NCBI GenBank assembly: GCA_937859595.1
Contig: CALMAH010000013.1
Span: 248,001 to 312,000 of the forward strand
Direction: 5' to 3'
Origin: an uncultured Acidobacteriota bacterium
GTDB taxonomy: Bacteria > Acidobacteriota > Blastocatellia > Pyrinomonadales > Pyrinomonadaceae
Length of the DNA: 64,000 nucleotides
The notes beneath the pieces are model-generated. The model was not told where the DNA came from, made no database searches, and worked only from the letters and a program-made list of their open reading frames with translations. A program made the translations under genes and the position numbers. This document shows, in pieces, positions 9,587 to 19,128 of the stretch. Within the stretch, counting starts at the first letter, position 1; every line of letters begins with the position of its first letter.

Positions 9587-9916
9587 ATGAGCAATGATCT
9601 TGATATAACTCCGGAGTTTGATTTTGAAGACGAATTCGATGACGAACTCGCCGATTTTGATACTTTCGATAAAGAACACGACGACGTTGTCTTAAGGACC
9701 GCCGTGATGCAGAAGGAAAATATGATCGCGCTTCTCTGCATAAAAAGCGCGCCCGTCGGAGCCGCGATATGCCGGGTGGACCCGCGTGAGGCTCTGCCGT
9801 CCGTACAGCTTTACGATGATCCGAAAGCGGCGCATCACTGGTTTTCGCGAAGTCTCATAACAAGCAAACGGAACGGCTGGAATATAGTTTACGACGGCCT
9901 CCCATTGAGCGGCTAA
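9587..9916 (+). CDS. Hypothetical acidic protein between birA and coaX
   Basis: 109 residues. The first 45 or so are strongly acidic (EFDFEDEFDDELADFDTFDKEHDD). They are followed by a short mixed region (ALLCIKSAPVGAAICRVDPREALPSVQLYDDPKAAHHWFSR) that could form a small beta-alpha domain. No signal peptide, membrane segment or known motif is recognised. It is placed between two cofactor genes with short gaps, so co-transcription is likely, but no function can be inferred. Confidence 0.65.
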   Translation: MSNDLDITPEFDFEDEFDDELADFDTFDKEHDDVVLRTAVMQKENMIALLCIKSAPVGAAICRVDPREALPSVQLYDDPKAAHHWFSRSLITSKRNGWNIVYDGLPLSG

Positions 9917-9988
9917 ATAACAATGCAAAATTGACCGGAACATATGGAGTGTCAGGGTGTCAGCCCGGCTCCATTTCTTGATTGGCTT

Positions 9989-10747
9989 ATGCTCCTTGCG
10001 ATAGACATCGGAAATTCTTCGATCAAGTTTGGCATTTACGAAGCCGAGGGGCTTCTCCACAAATTCTCTGTCGCAACATGGCCCGATTATGCTCCCGAGG
10101 AATTGTTCTTTGACCGGTTCCAATATGTGGAGCAAAAGTTCGTCCGGATAGACAAAGTCATAGTTTCGTCGGTGGTTCCCGAGGTCAATGAAACGTTGGT
10201 CGAGGCATCCCGCGAACTTTTCAAAGTAACCCCGACGTTCGTTGACCACGAAACAGATCTGGGAATAAAGATACTCTACGATCCGCCCTCGTCTGTTGGG
10301 CCGGACCGCCTGGCCGGCGCCTTTTGCGCCGTAGAGAAACACGGAGCACCTGTTGTTATTTGCAGTCTCGGAACGGCAACGGTTATTGATGCGGTCGACG
10401 AGGAACGACAGTATGTTGGCGGGATCATCGCTCCCGGGGTCCTTCTAATGGCGGCTTCGCTTCATGACCGGACGTCCCTGCTTCCGAAGGTTAAACTAAG
10501 GCGGCCTCAGGGGCTGATCGGACGAAACACAGAGGAAGCGATACTTTCCGGCGTGGTTAACGGTACCGCATCGATGGTCGGATCATTGGTACGCCGGGTT
10601 GCTTCGGAGATCGCTGGAGACAAGACGCCGACCGTTATCGTTTCGGGTGGCTTTGTAAAGACGATCGGGCCGGACCTGCCTAAGGAGTTCATTCACGAGG
10701 AAAACTTGATACTTGAAGGACTTCGCAAGATCGCAGCCCGGCAATGA
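9989..10747 (+). CDS. coaX: Type III pantothenate kinase
   Basis: Phosphorylates pantothenate, the first step of coenzyme A synthesis. It has an ASKHA fold with phosphate-1 motif DIGNSSIKFG at the N-terminus, GPDRLAGAFCAVEKHG, the ICSLGTATVIDAV core and YVGGIIAPGVLLMAASL. The frame is open from ATG 9944, but the extra 15 residues (ECQGVSPAPFLDWL) are not family-like. ATG 9989 gives MLLAIDIGNSS, the canonical start, and about 252 residues. It lies downstream of birA and probably shares its operon. Confidence 0.94.
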   Translation: MLLAIDIGNSSIKFGIYEAEGLLHKFSVATWPDYAPEELFFDRFQYVEQKFVRIDKVIVSSVVPEVNETLVEASRELFKVTPTFVDHETDLGIKILYDPPSSVGPDRLAGAFCAVEKHGAPVVICSLGTATVIDAVDEERQYVGGIIAPGVLLMAASLHDRTSLLPKVKLRRPQGLIGRNTEEAILSGVVNGTASMVGSLVRRVASEIAGDKTPTVIVSGGFVKTIGPDLPKEFIHEENLILEGLRKIAARQ

Positions 10748-10790
10748 GATCGCTGGCGGCAAGCTGATCCCGGCCGGGTCAGCCGAAAGT

Positions 10791-11909
10791 CTAGTCCGAT
10801 CCGTTTTGATCAGAGTCCCCGAATCCGATGTGCTCGTTTATCGCGAGTATCCGGACTTTGTCGGAAATGCCGGAACTCTCAGCGGCCGCGCTAAGTTCCC
10901 GGAGAGGTGCTCCCGGCGGTTCGTCCGAGAGGTCGAAGGTGGCGTAATGCATAGGCACCAGCCATCTTGCGCCGATGTCCTGAAACGCCTGGACGGCATC
11001 GGCCGGGCTAGTATGGTTCGGCTCCATGAACCATCGCGGCTCGTAGGCACCGATCGCGATGAGAAAATAATCTATGTCGGGAAAAAGCTCACCCGTTTCG
11101 CGATAATGGCGTCCATATCCGCTGTCCCCGCCAAAGTAGATGCTGATATCGCCTGACCTGATCACATATCCACCCCAGAGCCGCTTGTTCGTGTCAAAAA
11201 GGCCACGCCGCGACCAGTGTCTTACGGGCAGGAAGAAGATCTCGATGTCCGGGTGACCAATATTAAATTTCTGAAACCAGCCGGCGGTTACCACCTGATC
11301 TGTCGAGGCCGTCCATTCGGTAAGAATGTCCTCGCTGCCGAGCCCCGCAAGATATTTTGCATTAGGAAATCTCGCGGCTATTGCGCGCAGCGTGTTCTCG
11401 TCGGTGTGGTCTCGGTGATCGTGGGACAAAAGAACATAGTCTACGTTCGTCAGCAGATCAAGCGGCGATGCCACCGGAGTGACCCTCGAGATGAAGGGCG
11501 GTTCACCAAAAACGGGGTCGAGTAAGATGTCCTTCCCTTTGAGCCGAATGAAGAACGAGGCGTGTCCGAGCCAAATCAGCCCGTCGCCCCCGCCTGTTAA
11601 GAATGCTTCGGGATCCATCACCTTCGGCCGGAAGCTATCTGCTGCTTTTTCCTCGGCAAATGGGTTGGCGGAGAGCTGCCATTTCAGCAGGTCACGCGTT
11701 TTTGGCAGGAAGGGATGCTCGTGGTTCATGAATCGGCCGCGCTGATCGATCGGCACCCCGGGCCATCCTGTTTTGATCGTCTCCAGGCCATCTCCGGTAA
11801 CCGTTCTTGAAAACATGGTCGTGTCCGAATCCGACCAAAATGCGGCTGCAACCAGCACTGTCAGGAACACGAGAAGAACCACGCCCGCCCTAAGGAACCA
11901 CTTTTTCAT
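10791..11909 (-). CDS. Metallo-beta-lactamase-fold hydrolase (UlaG / NAPE-PLD-like), membrane-anchored
   Basis: 372 residues beginning with one hydrophobic segment (WFLRAGVVLLVFLTVLVAAAFW) that is either a signal anchor or an uncleaved signal. The zinc-binding motif HDHRDH is complete (LLSHDHRDHTDENTL), with GHASFFIRLKGKDILLDPVFG before it and FGGDSGYG plus H..PMHYATF later. This matches the NAPE-PLD / UlaG-like branch of the superfamily, whose members hydrolyse phosphodiester or lactone bonds. The actual substrate is unknown. Convergent with coaX (44 bp apart) and divergent from the half-helicase gene (about 90 bp). Confidence 0.88.
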   Translation of the reverse strand: MKKWFLRAGVVLLVFLTVLVAAAFWSDSDTTMFSRTVTGDGLETIKTGWPGVPIDQRGRFMNHEHPFLPKTRDLLKWQLSANPFAEEKAADSFRPKVMDPEAFLTGGGDGLIWLGHASFFIRLKGKDILLDPVFGEPPFISRVTPVASPLDLLTNVDYVLLSHDHRDHTDENTLRAIAARFPNAKYLAGLGSEDILTEWTASTDQVVTAGWFQKFNIGHPDIEIFFLPVRHWSRRGLFDTNKRLWGGYVIRSGDISIYFGGDSGYGRHYRETGELFPDIDYFLIAIGAYEPRWFMEPNHTSPADAVQAFQDIGARWLVPMHYATFDLSDEPPGAPLRELSAAAESSGISDKVRILAINEHIGFGDSDQNGSD

Positions 11910-12003
11910 CTTTTGTCACTATACGAACTGCGACAAGCTCGTTCAACCTTTTTCGAAGTTGACCTGCTGAAACGACCGGGGCGATCTATGCGATAATGGC
12001 GTG

Positions 12004-13836
12004 ATGAACGGACGCCCGCCCGAGATACCTCCCCACAAACTGATCTCCGCACTAAAGCGGTATGATCTGCTGCCAGCTATCGTTTTTTTGCCGACGCGAC
12101 GGAAATGTGACGAAGCCGCTCTAGAGGTCGCCGCTGACAAGCACCAAACAACGGACGAAGACAAGTTCGCGCTTCGAAAAGAGATGTTCGACCGGCTCGC
12201 GGCACAGACCCCCGAGATAGGCTCCCACAAGCACGCGAAAATGTTGGTAAACCACGGGGTGGCGTCGCACCATGCGGGGCATATCCCATCATGGAAGCTT
12301 GCGATCGAGAAAATGATGTCCGCCGGTCTGCTCAGAGCGATCTTCGCCACGTCAACCGTGGCCGCAGGAGTGGATTTTCCGGCGCGTACCGTGGTCATCA
12401 GCAACGCGGACACCCGCGGCAACGATGGGTGGCGCCCGCTTTCGGCCAGCGAGCTGCAGCAGATGACCGGTCGGGCGGGACGGCGCGGCAAGGATAACGT
12501 TGGGTTCGCGGTGCTTGCACCCGGTCAGTTCCAGAACCCGAAGAAGATAGCAGAACTGCTGAAAGCGCCTCCCGACCCGATCGAAAGCAAGTTTCGGGCA
12601 ACGTATACAACACTGCTCAATCTTCTTGACGCTTTTGGCAATTTCGAGCAGATCCGCGAGATCGCAGAAAAAAGTTATGCCTTTCAGGATACGGCCCGAA
12701 ATATCGAAAGGCTGCGTTCTGAACGTTCCGTAATCGAACGGCAGATCGAAGAAGCGGCCGCAGCCTCCGGAAACGTCATTTCCATCGGCGACGTTGTCGG
12801 TTTTGAACGGCTTGCAGCGGCTCACCGCCGGCTCCACGAGGCCGCGCCGGCGACACGGGCCGACCTTCGACGGCAGTGGCAGCGGGAAAATGTCCGGCCG
12901 GGACGCATCGTCTCACAGGGACGGAGCGGCAAACGATTGTTCGTCGTGATCAACGTCCACGGAGATACCGTCAGTTTGATGCGTGACGACGGACAGGGCC
13001 GAAAAGTGGATATCGATCGGATAAACCGAATTTACACGAAAACTTATAAGCTCTCAGAGGAGTCGATCGAAACCGGCTTCGACGAAACGATCGAGGGGAG
13101 AAACCCCGTTGTTAAGGAGCCGAAGCTTTCGTACCAAGAGCGGGCCGATGCTGCCGGCGAGCTGATCGGCACATTGATGGCGAGCTTCGGAGACCTACAG
13201 GAAACGCTATGGACACTGGCCGAGCAGGCGTCTCTTCTTCAAAAGATGTCGCGCGACATAGCCTTTCTTCGTGAGCAGATCTGGGAGCCGTTCGAAAACA
13301 GGGCCCGGGTGCTGGACCGTCTGGGATATCTCGACCGGAGCGCCGAAAAAGTTACTGAGAGCGGCAAGTGGCTGGCAGATGTCCGGGTAGATCGGCCGCT
13401 CCTTGTCGGCGAGGCCATCCGCAATGGCATCTTCGACGATATAGCCCCAAAGACGATGGCGGGTTTAATGGCGTCGCTCGCGGCTGACCCCGACCGAAAT
13501 TTCGGCGACCTCTATCTTTCAAACACGTTGCTTGATGTGATAGCTGATTTTGAAGAGATCATATATGACGTGTCGCGGATAGAATGGCGAGCCGGTGTGG
13601 AACCCGCCGAGGAGATCAATCTGTCGGCCGCGGCCGCAGCGGAAAGATGGGCCGGAGGCATGGAATGGGACCTGCTGGTAAAGCGAACCAAAGCGGAGGA
13701 GGGCGATCTCGTCAGGCTTCTTTCGAGAACGGGTGAAGCATTGCGGCAGGTGGCAAATCTGCGGGATTCGAACCCGGAAGCCGCTTTGACTGCACGAACT
13801 GCCGCCGAAGCGGTGCTGCGCGAACCGCTGCGTTAA
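12004..13836 (+). CDS. C-terminal half of a Ski2/Mtr4-type helicase, no RecA1 (ATP-binding) domain
   Basis: About 610 residues. The first 180 form a RecA2 domain with motif IV-like AIVFLPTRRKCDEAA, motif V ATSTVAAGVDFPARTVV and motif VI QMTGRAGRRGKD. Next come winged-helix/arch-like regions (IVSQGRSGKRLFVVINVHGD resembles a KOW/SH3 strand set) and a helical C-terminus (YDVSRIEWRAGVEPAEEINLSAAAAAERW). No Walker A, DExH box or motif III is present. The protein starts where RecA2 begins, and the upstream 90 bp belong to the divergent promoter region, so no N-terminal half is encoded next to it. GTG 12001 is an alternative start. It is either a decayed helicase or a lineage-specific ATPase-less derivative; the intact 1.8-kb frame favours the latter. 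Confidence 0.8.
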   Translation: MNGRPPEIPPHKLISALKRYDLLPAIVFLPTRRKCDEAALEVAADKHQTTDEDKFALRKEMFDRLAAQTPEIGSHKHAKMLVNHGVASHHAGHIPSWKLAIEKMMSAGLLRAIFATSTVAAGVDFPARTVVISNADTRGNDGWRPLSASELQQMTGRAGRRGKDNVGFAVLAPGQFQNPKKIAELLKAPPDPIESKFRATYTTLLNLLDAFGNFEQIREIAEKSYAFQDTARNIERLRSERSVIERQIEEAAAASGNVISIGDVVGFERLAAAHRRLHEAAPATRADLRRQWQRENVRPGRIVSQGRSGKRLFVVINVHGDTVSLMRDDGQGRKVDIDRINRIYTKTYKLSEESIETGFDETIEGRNPVVKEPKLSYQERADAAGELIGTLMASFGDLQETLWTLAEQASLLQKMSRDIAFLREQIWEPFENRARVLDRLGYLDRSAEKVTESGKWLADVRVDRPLLVGEAIRNGIFDDIAPKTMAGLMASLAADPDRNFGDLYLSNTLLDVIADFEEIIYDVSRIEWRAGVEPAEEINLSAAAAAERWAGGMEWDLLVKRTKAEEGDLVRLLSRTGEALRQVANLRDSNPEAALTARTAAEAVLREPLR

Positions 13837-13915
13837 CTTAAACGCCGGAATTCCGGTTTGGCTATCGACTTTGTTAAACTAAAACCGGTTTCGAGATGTT
13901 AGCGAATTTAAGCTT

Positions 13916-14752
13916 ATGAAAGTTCTTCTTGCGGACGAATATGGATTTTGTTTTGGCGTTGAACGGGCGGTCGACATGGTCGAAGAAGCTGTCGGCCAGG
14001 GCGAAACGGTCAGAACGCTTGGCCCACTCATCCACAATGCCGAGGAGATGAAGCGGCTCGGTTCTAAGGGCGTTCAGACGATAAGCGAGCCCGTCCAGAT
14101 CGGACGCGGAGAGACCGCGGTGATCCGGGCCCACGGTGTGACACCGCAGGTGCAGCAGGAACTTCAGACGACCGCCGGCAAGGTAGTTGACGCGACCTGT
14201 CCCTTTGTTACGCGTGTCCAGAGACTGGCGTCACGGGCCGCCGCACAAGATCGGCACGTGGTGGTTGTCGGCAGCCCGGACCACCCTGAGATGATAGGGG
14301 TCAAGGGTTATGCCCCGGAACATTCGTTCATCATCAGGGACGAAAGCGAAGTGGCAACACTGCCAAAGCTGAATAGGCCGTTGGTGGTTTCGCAGACCAC
14401 GATAAAAGCCAAGACGTTCTTCGATACAGCCGAAGCCGTCAGATCAAAGACCGATGATGAAGTGGAGATCGTGAATACGATCTGCTCGGCAACAAAAGAC
14501 CGGCAGGAAGCGGCACGTGCACTGGCGGGCATGGTAGATGCCTTTTATGTTATCGGTGCTACGCACTCATCGAATAGCGTAAAACTGCACGGCGTATGCA
14601 AGGAACAATGCGATAGGAGTTTTCTTATCGAAACAGAAGAAGATATCGATCCCGCCGACCTCGCCGGCGTTGAGACGGTCGGGGTAACTGCGGGTGCATC
14701 AACCCCAGAATGGCTGATCAAACGGGTCGTCGATCGGCTGGAATCGCTGTGA
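13916..14752 (+). CDS. ispH: 4-hydroxy-3-methylbut-2-enyl diphosphate reductase
   Basis: Last enzyme of the MEP isoprenoid pathway, converting HMBPP to IPP and DMAPP with a 4Fe-4S cluster. The three cluster cysteines are visible: Cys12 in GFCFGVE, Cys95 in DATCPFV and Cys190 in NTICSATKDRQ. Other family motifs include TLGPLIHN, IIRAHGV-like VIRAHGV and GATHSSNSVKL. Its 278 residues match the short bacterial form without the S1 extension. Convergent with the YifB gene. Confidence 0.96.
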   Translation: MKVLLADEYGFCFGVERAVDMVEEAVGQGETVRTLGPLIHNAEEMKRLGSKGVQTISEPVQIGRGETAVIRAHGVTPQVQQELQTTAGKVVDATCPFVTRVQRLASRAAAQDRHVVVVGSPDHPEMIGVKGYAPEHSFIIRDESEVATLPKLNRPLVVSQTTIKAKTFFDTAEAVRSKTDDEVEIVNTICSATKDRQEAARALAGMVDAFYVIGATHSSNSVKLHGVCKEQCDRSFLIETEEDIDPADLAGVETVGVTAGASTPEWLIKRVVDRLESL

Positions 14753-14811
14753 GATCTTCATTGGGTTGCAGCAAACGAATTTCCAGGAAGCCGACCGGCT
14801 TACTGTCCTGT

Positions 14812-16377
14812 CTAGATCCAATAATTCCTGTCCAGGGACCGATAGTTTATTGCCTCGCTAAGATGCGAGGCACTTATCGTTTCGCAGCCCTCGAGGTCCG
14901 CGATCGTACGCGAAACCTTTAGAATGCGGTCGTGCGCACGGGCAGAAAGCCCCTGTCGCTGCATTGCCCGTTCCAGCAGCGTTTCGCTCTCTGCATCGAG
15001 AGCACAGAATTTCCGTATGTCCGCCGGAGACATAGCGGAATTGGAATAGATCTGCTCTCCCCTAAATCTTTCAAGTTGGATCTCGCGGGCACGGATGACC
15101 CGTCCGCGAATGAGGTCAGAATTTTCGCCCTGTGGGGTCCCGCGGCCCCTAAGTTCATTGAATTTCACCGCAGGCACATCGACGTGTATGTCGATGCGGT
15201 CCATCAGCGGACCGGAGATCTTGCCGACATATCGCTGTATCTGGACAGGTGAACAGTTGCATTCGCGTGTCGAGCCAAAATAGCCGCACGGACATGGGTT
15301 CATCGAGGCGACAAGCGTGAAATTCGCGGGAAACGTTAGCGAAGATGCGGCCCTCGAAATGGTAACCTGTTTGTCTTCCATCGGCTGGCGCAAAACCTCG
15401 AGCACGCTGCGGTCAAATTCGGGCAATTCGTCCAGAAACAGCACGCCGAGGTGGGCCAGCGAGACCTCCCCCGGGCGAGGTACGGACCCTCCGCCTATCA
15501 GGCCCGCCTGCGATACCGTATGATGAGGAGATTTGAAGGGCCGCTCCACGATGAGGCCGGCTTTGCCCGTTAGTCCCGCGACGGAATGTATTTTGGTTAT
15601 CTCAAGAGCTTCGTCGAATTCGAGCGGCGGCAGGATCGTCGGAAGCCGCTTTGCAAGCATGGTCTTGCCGGAACCGGGCGGGCCGATGAAAAGAATGTTG
15701 TGGCCACCGGCGGACGCCACTTCAAGGGCCCGTTTCGCGGTCTGCTGGCCCCGGACCTCTGAAAAATCGACGCGGTAGTGTCCGTTCACCGACTGAAGTT
15801 CTTCGATCTCGAGCTTCATCGGCGGCACCCGTGCAGGCTGGCCGGACATCAGCTCCTCTGCGAGAAGTGCGGCCTCGCGAAGGCTGCGGACCGGATAAAC
15901 ACGGATCTCCTGAACCACGGCGGCTTCCCGAGCGTTCTCTTCGGGTACGATCAGGCTGCCCACTCCGTTTTCCCTTGCGGCCAACGCTATTGAGAGAACT
16001 CCCCGGACGGGCCGAACACGCCCGTCAAGCGACAGTTCGCCGACACTAAGGATGTTTTCCAGCTTTTCAGAGGAGCCGATATCGCCATTTGCGCCAAGTA
16101 TCCCGAGCGCGACCGGAAGGTCAAAACTTGCTCCCTCTTTCCGCACGTCTGCCGGTGCGAGATTGACGGTCACCTTCTGAACCGGGAAGAAGAACCCGCT
16201 GTTGTTTATTGCGGCCCTTATGCGTTCGCGTGATTCGCGGACGGCCGTATCGGGCAACCCCACAATGGTGATCGCGGGAGATTGGTCATTCTCAGCCGCC
16301 AGCCGCAGATTGACCTCGATATCCACTATAAGTGCATCGATTCCGTAAACCGCGGCCGACTGGGTAAGAAACACCAT
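14812..16377 (-). CDS. YifB/ComM-family Mg-chelatase-like AAA+ ATPase
   Basis: 521 residues. The N-terminal Lon-S16-like domain (residues 1-180) precedes a Mg-chelatase AAA+ core with Walker [11 protein letters not shown] near 229, a Walker B region LFLDELPEF and [13 protein letters not shown]. The C-terminal Mg_chelatase_C has the cysteine-bearing [12 protein letters not shown] stretch and ends RTIADLEG...[13 protein letters not shown]. ComM homologues promote branch migration during integration of transformed DNA; bacterial YifB proteins are widely conserved. The gene stands alone, convergent with ispH. Confidence 0.93.
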   Translation of the reverse strand: MVFLTQSAAVYGIDALIVDIEVNLRLAAENDQSPAITIVGLPDTAVRESRERIRAAINNSGFFFPVQKVTVNLAPADVRKEGASFDLPVALGILGANGDIGSSEKLENILSVGELSLDGRVRPVRGVLSIALAARENGVGSLIVPEENAREAAVVQEIRVYPVRSLREAALLAEELMSGQPARVPPMKLEIEELQSVNGHYRVDFSEVRGQQTAKRALEVASAGGHNILFIGPPGSGKTMLAKRLPTILPPLEFDEALEITKIHSVAGLTGKAGLIVERPFKSPHHTVSQAGLIGGGSVPRPGEVSLAHLGVLFLDELPEFDRSVLEVLRQPMEDKQVTISRAASSLTFPANFTLVASMNPCPCGYFGSTRECNCSPVQIQRYVGKISGPLMDRIDIHVDVPAVKFNELRGRGTPQGENSDLIRGRVIRAREIQLERFRGEQIYSNSAMSPADIRKFCALDAESETLLERAMQRQGLSARAHDRILKVSRTIADLEGCETISASHLSEAINYRSLDRNYWI

Positions 16378-16643
16378 AGTATTTTCGAGCTTTCCGGGAA
16401 CTGGAAAAAGTTTATAACAGATCGTTGAAATGGAAAACTCTGTGCAGTGGAGAGCACAGATCCGGAAAGAAGTGGAAATTTCCCTTTACCGATCAGAGCA
16501 TTTTGTCATAAAATCTTTTTACGCCGCTGCAACCGCCTGCCGATATCGTGCATCAAAGCGGGCGTCATCCTTATCATTTCGGATAAACGATGTAGCAGAT
16601 CAGTGAATTAGCAGTACTTCAGCGGCAGACCCCAGGAGAGGAT

Positions 16644-17303
16644 ATGGAATCTGGTTCCGTTGCGATCGAGCAGGAGATCGGACTTGCATCCGACACTGCT
16701 ATCCCGTCATTGAGTCTCTCGATGGTCGTTCCGTCCAGCGAGGCCTCGGTCAGCGAAGATACGCCGGACATTGAGCTGTGCAGGTTGGCCGCTGAGGGGG
16801 ATCTTGCCGCGTTCGAAATGATCTACCGCCGATATGGGCGCCGGACATACAGCCTTTGCCTAAGAATGACGTCGAACCCGACGGAGGCCGAGGATCTGAC
16901 CCAGGACGCATTCATCCAGCTTTTCAGAAAGATCGGCAGCTTTCGCGGGGATTCGGCTTTCTCAACGTGGCTGCACAGGTTGACCGTGAATCAGGTTCTC
17001 ATGCATTTTCGCCGCCGAAGCGTGAAAAGTGAAAAAACGAGTGAGGACGGTGTGCTTCCGGAACAGGCCGTGGTCGGTTCGAAAGACCCCGGAAAGATGC
17101 AGGTGATCGACAAGATAGCCCTGAAAAATGCGGTCTCCGAATTGCCGGAAGGATACAAAAAGGTCTTTTTGCTTCACGATGTGCACGGTTTTGAACACGA
17201 AGAAGTGGCCCGAAGACTCGGGATCTCCGTCGGCACTTCGAAATCCCAACTACACAAAGCACGCTTGAAACTCCGGGGCTTGCTTTCGACAAAGGCGGCT
17301 TAA
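16644..17303 (+). CDS. ECF-type RNA polymerase sigma factor
   Basis: 219 residues with a 45-residue N-terminal extension, then a region 2 ([54 protein letters not shown]) and a region 4 helix-turn-helix ([27 protein letters not shown]). A good SD (AGGAGAGG) precedes ATG 16644. It is followed by a zinc-finger anti-sigma gene and two DUF4097 genes, the typical layout of an envelope-stress sigma module. Target promoters cannot be read from this window. Confidence 0.93.
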   Translation: MESGSVAIEQEIGLASDTAIPSLSLSMVVPSSEASVSEDTPDIELCRLAAEGDLAAFEMIYRRYGRRTYSLCLRMTSNPTEAEDLTQDAFIQLFRKIGSFRGDSAFSTWLHRLTVNQVLMHFRRRSVKSEKTSEDGVLPEQAVVGSKDPGKMQVIDKIALKNAVSELPEGYKKVFLLHDVHGFEHEEVARRLGISVGTSKSQLHKARLKLRGLLSTKAA

Positions 17304-17317
17304 AGCAAAAAAGCAGG

Positions 17318-17358
17318 AAAACACGAACCGGCCAAATGAAAGGTGCGTGTTTTTTTTT
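17318..17358 (+). terminator. Candidate hairpin plus T-run between sigma and anti-sigma genes
   Basis: AAAACACG (17318-17325) can pair with CGTGTTTT (17346-17353), and the second arm runs directly into T residues to 17358. The 20-nt loop makes it weak. It may attenuate read-through from the sigma gene into the anti-sigma gene. Confidence 0.35.
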
Positions 17359-17487
17359 GGCTTTTTTTACTTTGATCCGCCGGCATGGGGCAACGTTTTC
17401 GGTATCTGAACAATCTATATTCTGTGTCCCGTAACTGCGTTTCTCCGCATCATCCGGGCACAACCTTTTTTGAGTAACCAGCATGTA

Positions 17488-18216
17488 ATGAATTGCGAGA
17501 AATGCCAGGAATACATAAGCCCGTTTCTCGACGGCGAACTTGATGAAGCTTCGGCGGCGATGGTGCGGTCGCATCTTATCGCTTGCGAGCCGTGCGCCAC
17601 GCTGTTTGAAGAATTCGTCAGCATTCTGGACAATTGCGCCGGGCTCGACGCGGACAGCCCGATGCCGCCAAATTCCGACGCACTTTGGTGCCGCATCAAC
17701 AATATTCTCGAAACAGAAGTGCAGAAACGGGCAAAGGTCGAGCAGCCGGAACAGGCCCCGGAAGAACGAAGGTGGGATTTTTCGTTCGTCCAAATAGTAT
17801 CGGCCATGGCGGGGATCGCCTTGATAAGCTCGCTTCTGACAGTGGTCGGGATAAGAAACTATCTCGAACCTCAATCCGACGCGGGATCGGCGCTCGCTGC
17901 GGAGTCACCATCCGTGATCACAAGGCTTCTCGGTAAACTTGGGCTTGCCGAAACACCTCAGGCCGCGCGGGAACGTAGGCTCCGCGAACAGCAGGCGGCA
18001 ATAGAATATTGGGACCGCCGGGTCAAAATGCGGCGAGCCGGGTGGGACGAGCGAATGCGAACGGCATTTGACCGGAATCTTCGTGAGATCGATCACGCAG
18101 TTCACGAATATACCCTGCTGCTTGAACAGGACCCGGACGACGCTTTGACGATGGAGATGCTGGATTCAGCCCTGGATGATAAAATGAATCTGCTCCGGCA
18201 ATTCTCCGGACTCTAA
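17488..18216 (+). CDS. Zinc-finger (zf-HC2) anti-sigma factor
   Basis: About 242 residues. The N-terminus MNCEKCQEYISPFLDGELDE with HLIACEPC supplies the His-Cys-Cys zinc site of ZAS-type anti-sigma domains. A single membrane span lies near residues 105-125 (FVQIVSAMAGIALISSLLTVVG), followed by a basic, coiled-coil-like extracytoplasmic or C-terminal part. The frame can be extended to TTG 17470, but ATG 17488 gives the canonical family start. It presumably binds and inhibits the upstream ECF sigma factor. Confidence 0.85.
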   Translation: MNCEKCQEYISPFLDGELDEASAAMVRSHLIACEPCATLFEEFVSILDNCAGLDADSPMPPNSDALWCRINNILETEVQKRAKVEQPEQAPEERRWDFSFVQIVSAMAGIALISSLLTVVGIRNYLEPQSDAGSALAAESPSVITRLLGKLGLAETPQAARERRLREQQAAIEYWDRRVKMRRAGWDERMRTAFDRNLREIDHAVHEYTLLLEQDPDDALTMEMLDSALDDKMNLLRQFSGL

Positions 18217-18225
18217 GTTTCTAAA

Positions 18226-19005
18226 ATGTTCATTAAGCTCAATCGGCTCCGGCGCTCTTGCAAAGGGTGCAGGGGGGTATTCGCGGCGATCGTATGTATC
18301 GTGGTGTTTATCGCTGTGTCGCCGATCGAGACATTTGGCCAAAAACGCTACTCTCGAAGTTTTCCTGCCAGCAGCAACGTCCGCCTTTCGCTGATGAACC
18401 GCTCCGGGACGGTCACCGTTGAAGGATGGGACAGGAACGAGGTGAACGTTTCGGCATTCCTCGAGGCCCCTGCGGCCACGATAACACCGACAGTTTCAGG
18501 CGGTACGATCTACTTTAATGTCGTAAAAGACAATCATGGACGAAACGATGTCGGCAACGTAAATTTCACGATCAGGGTTCCGTTTCTGTGCTCGGTGGAT
18601 ATCGAGACGCTGATGGGCAACCTGATCGTCTCAAACGTTCGCGGAGGTCTGGTGCGTGCACAGATCACCAGCGAAGGCGACATTACGCTTACAAACATAG
18701 CAGCGGCGGCAGTTTCTGCTCAGAATGGCATCGGTGATATCTTCTTTGACGGCGAATTTCAGCCGAACGGCAGTTATCGTTTCGCATCGATCAGGGGAAA
18801 TATAAATCTTCGGATCCCTTTCAACTCCTCGTTCCGTCTGGTTGCAACGGCGCCTTCGACCCGAAACATCTCTTTGGGTTCATTCTCGAACGCGAACATG
18901 AGCTATACCGGTGATGGCCGCCGCGTGGTCGGCCGGTTTGGCGATGGAGACGCCACATTGACCGTTACCAACCAACGTGGAAGCATCGCGTTCATCAGGC
19001 GCTAG
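18226..19005 (+). CDS. DUF4097-family beta-solenoid protein, exported
   Basis: 259 residues with an N-terminal hydrophobic segment (GVFAAIVCIVVFIAVSPIETFG, then QKRYSR) consistent with a signal peptide. The mature part is a repetitive beta-strand protein of the DUF4097/adhesin-like family: VRLSLMNRSGTVTVEGWDRNEV, FTIRVPFLCSVDIETLMGNLIV, GDITLTNIAAAAVSAQNGIGDIFF. It starts 9 bp after the anti-sigma stop and is surely in the same operon. Proteins of this family often sit in envelope-stress regulons, but their biochemical role is unknown. Confidence 0.8.
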   Translation: MFIKLNRLRRSCKGCRGVFAAIVCIVVFIAVSPIETFGQKRYSRSFPASSNVRLSLMNRSGTVTVEGWDRNEVNVSAFLEAPAATITPTVSGGTIYFNVVKDNHGRNDVGNVNFTIRVPFLCSVDIETLMGNLIVSNVRGGLVRAQITSEGDITLTNIAAAAVSAQNGIGDIFFDGEFQPNGSYRFASIRGNINLRIPFNSSFRLVATAPSTRNISLGSFSNANMSYTGDGRRVVGRFGDGDATLTVTNQRGSIAFIRR

Positions 19006-19128
19006 AAGTGGACTTTCCCGTCAGCAAAACAAAATCATTGCAATCTTGACCGAAAAAGGCGTAACATTTAGAGAGTCTCGTCTTTTGGGACTTCGCGCTC
19101 CGGTAAATTTCCTCTTCCAAAGACCACA

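Noticed and set aside
16999..17874. 291-codon minus-strand frame over the sigma/anti-sigma genes
   Set aside because: Antisense to two recognisable genes, with cysteine/arginine-rich noise and no start signal.
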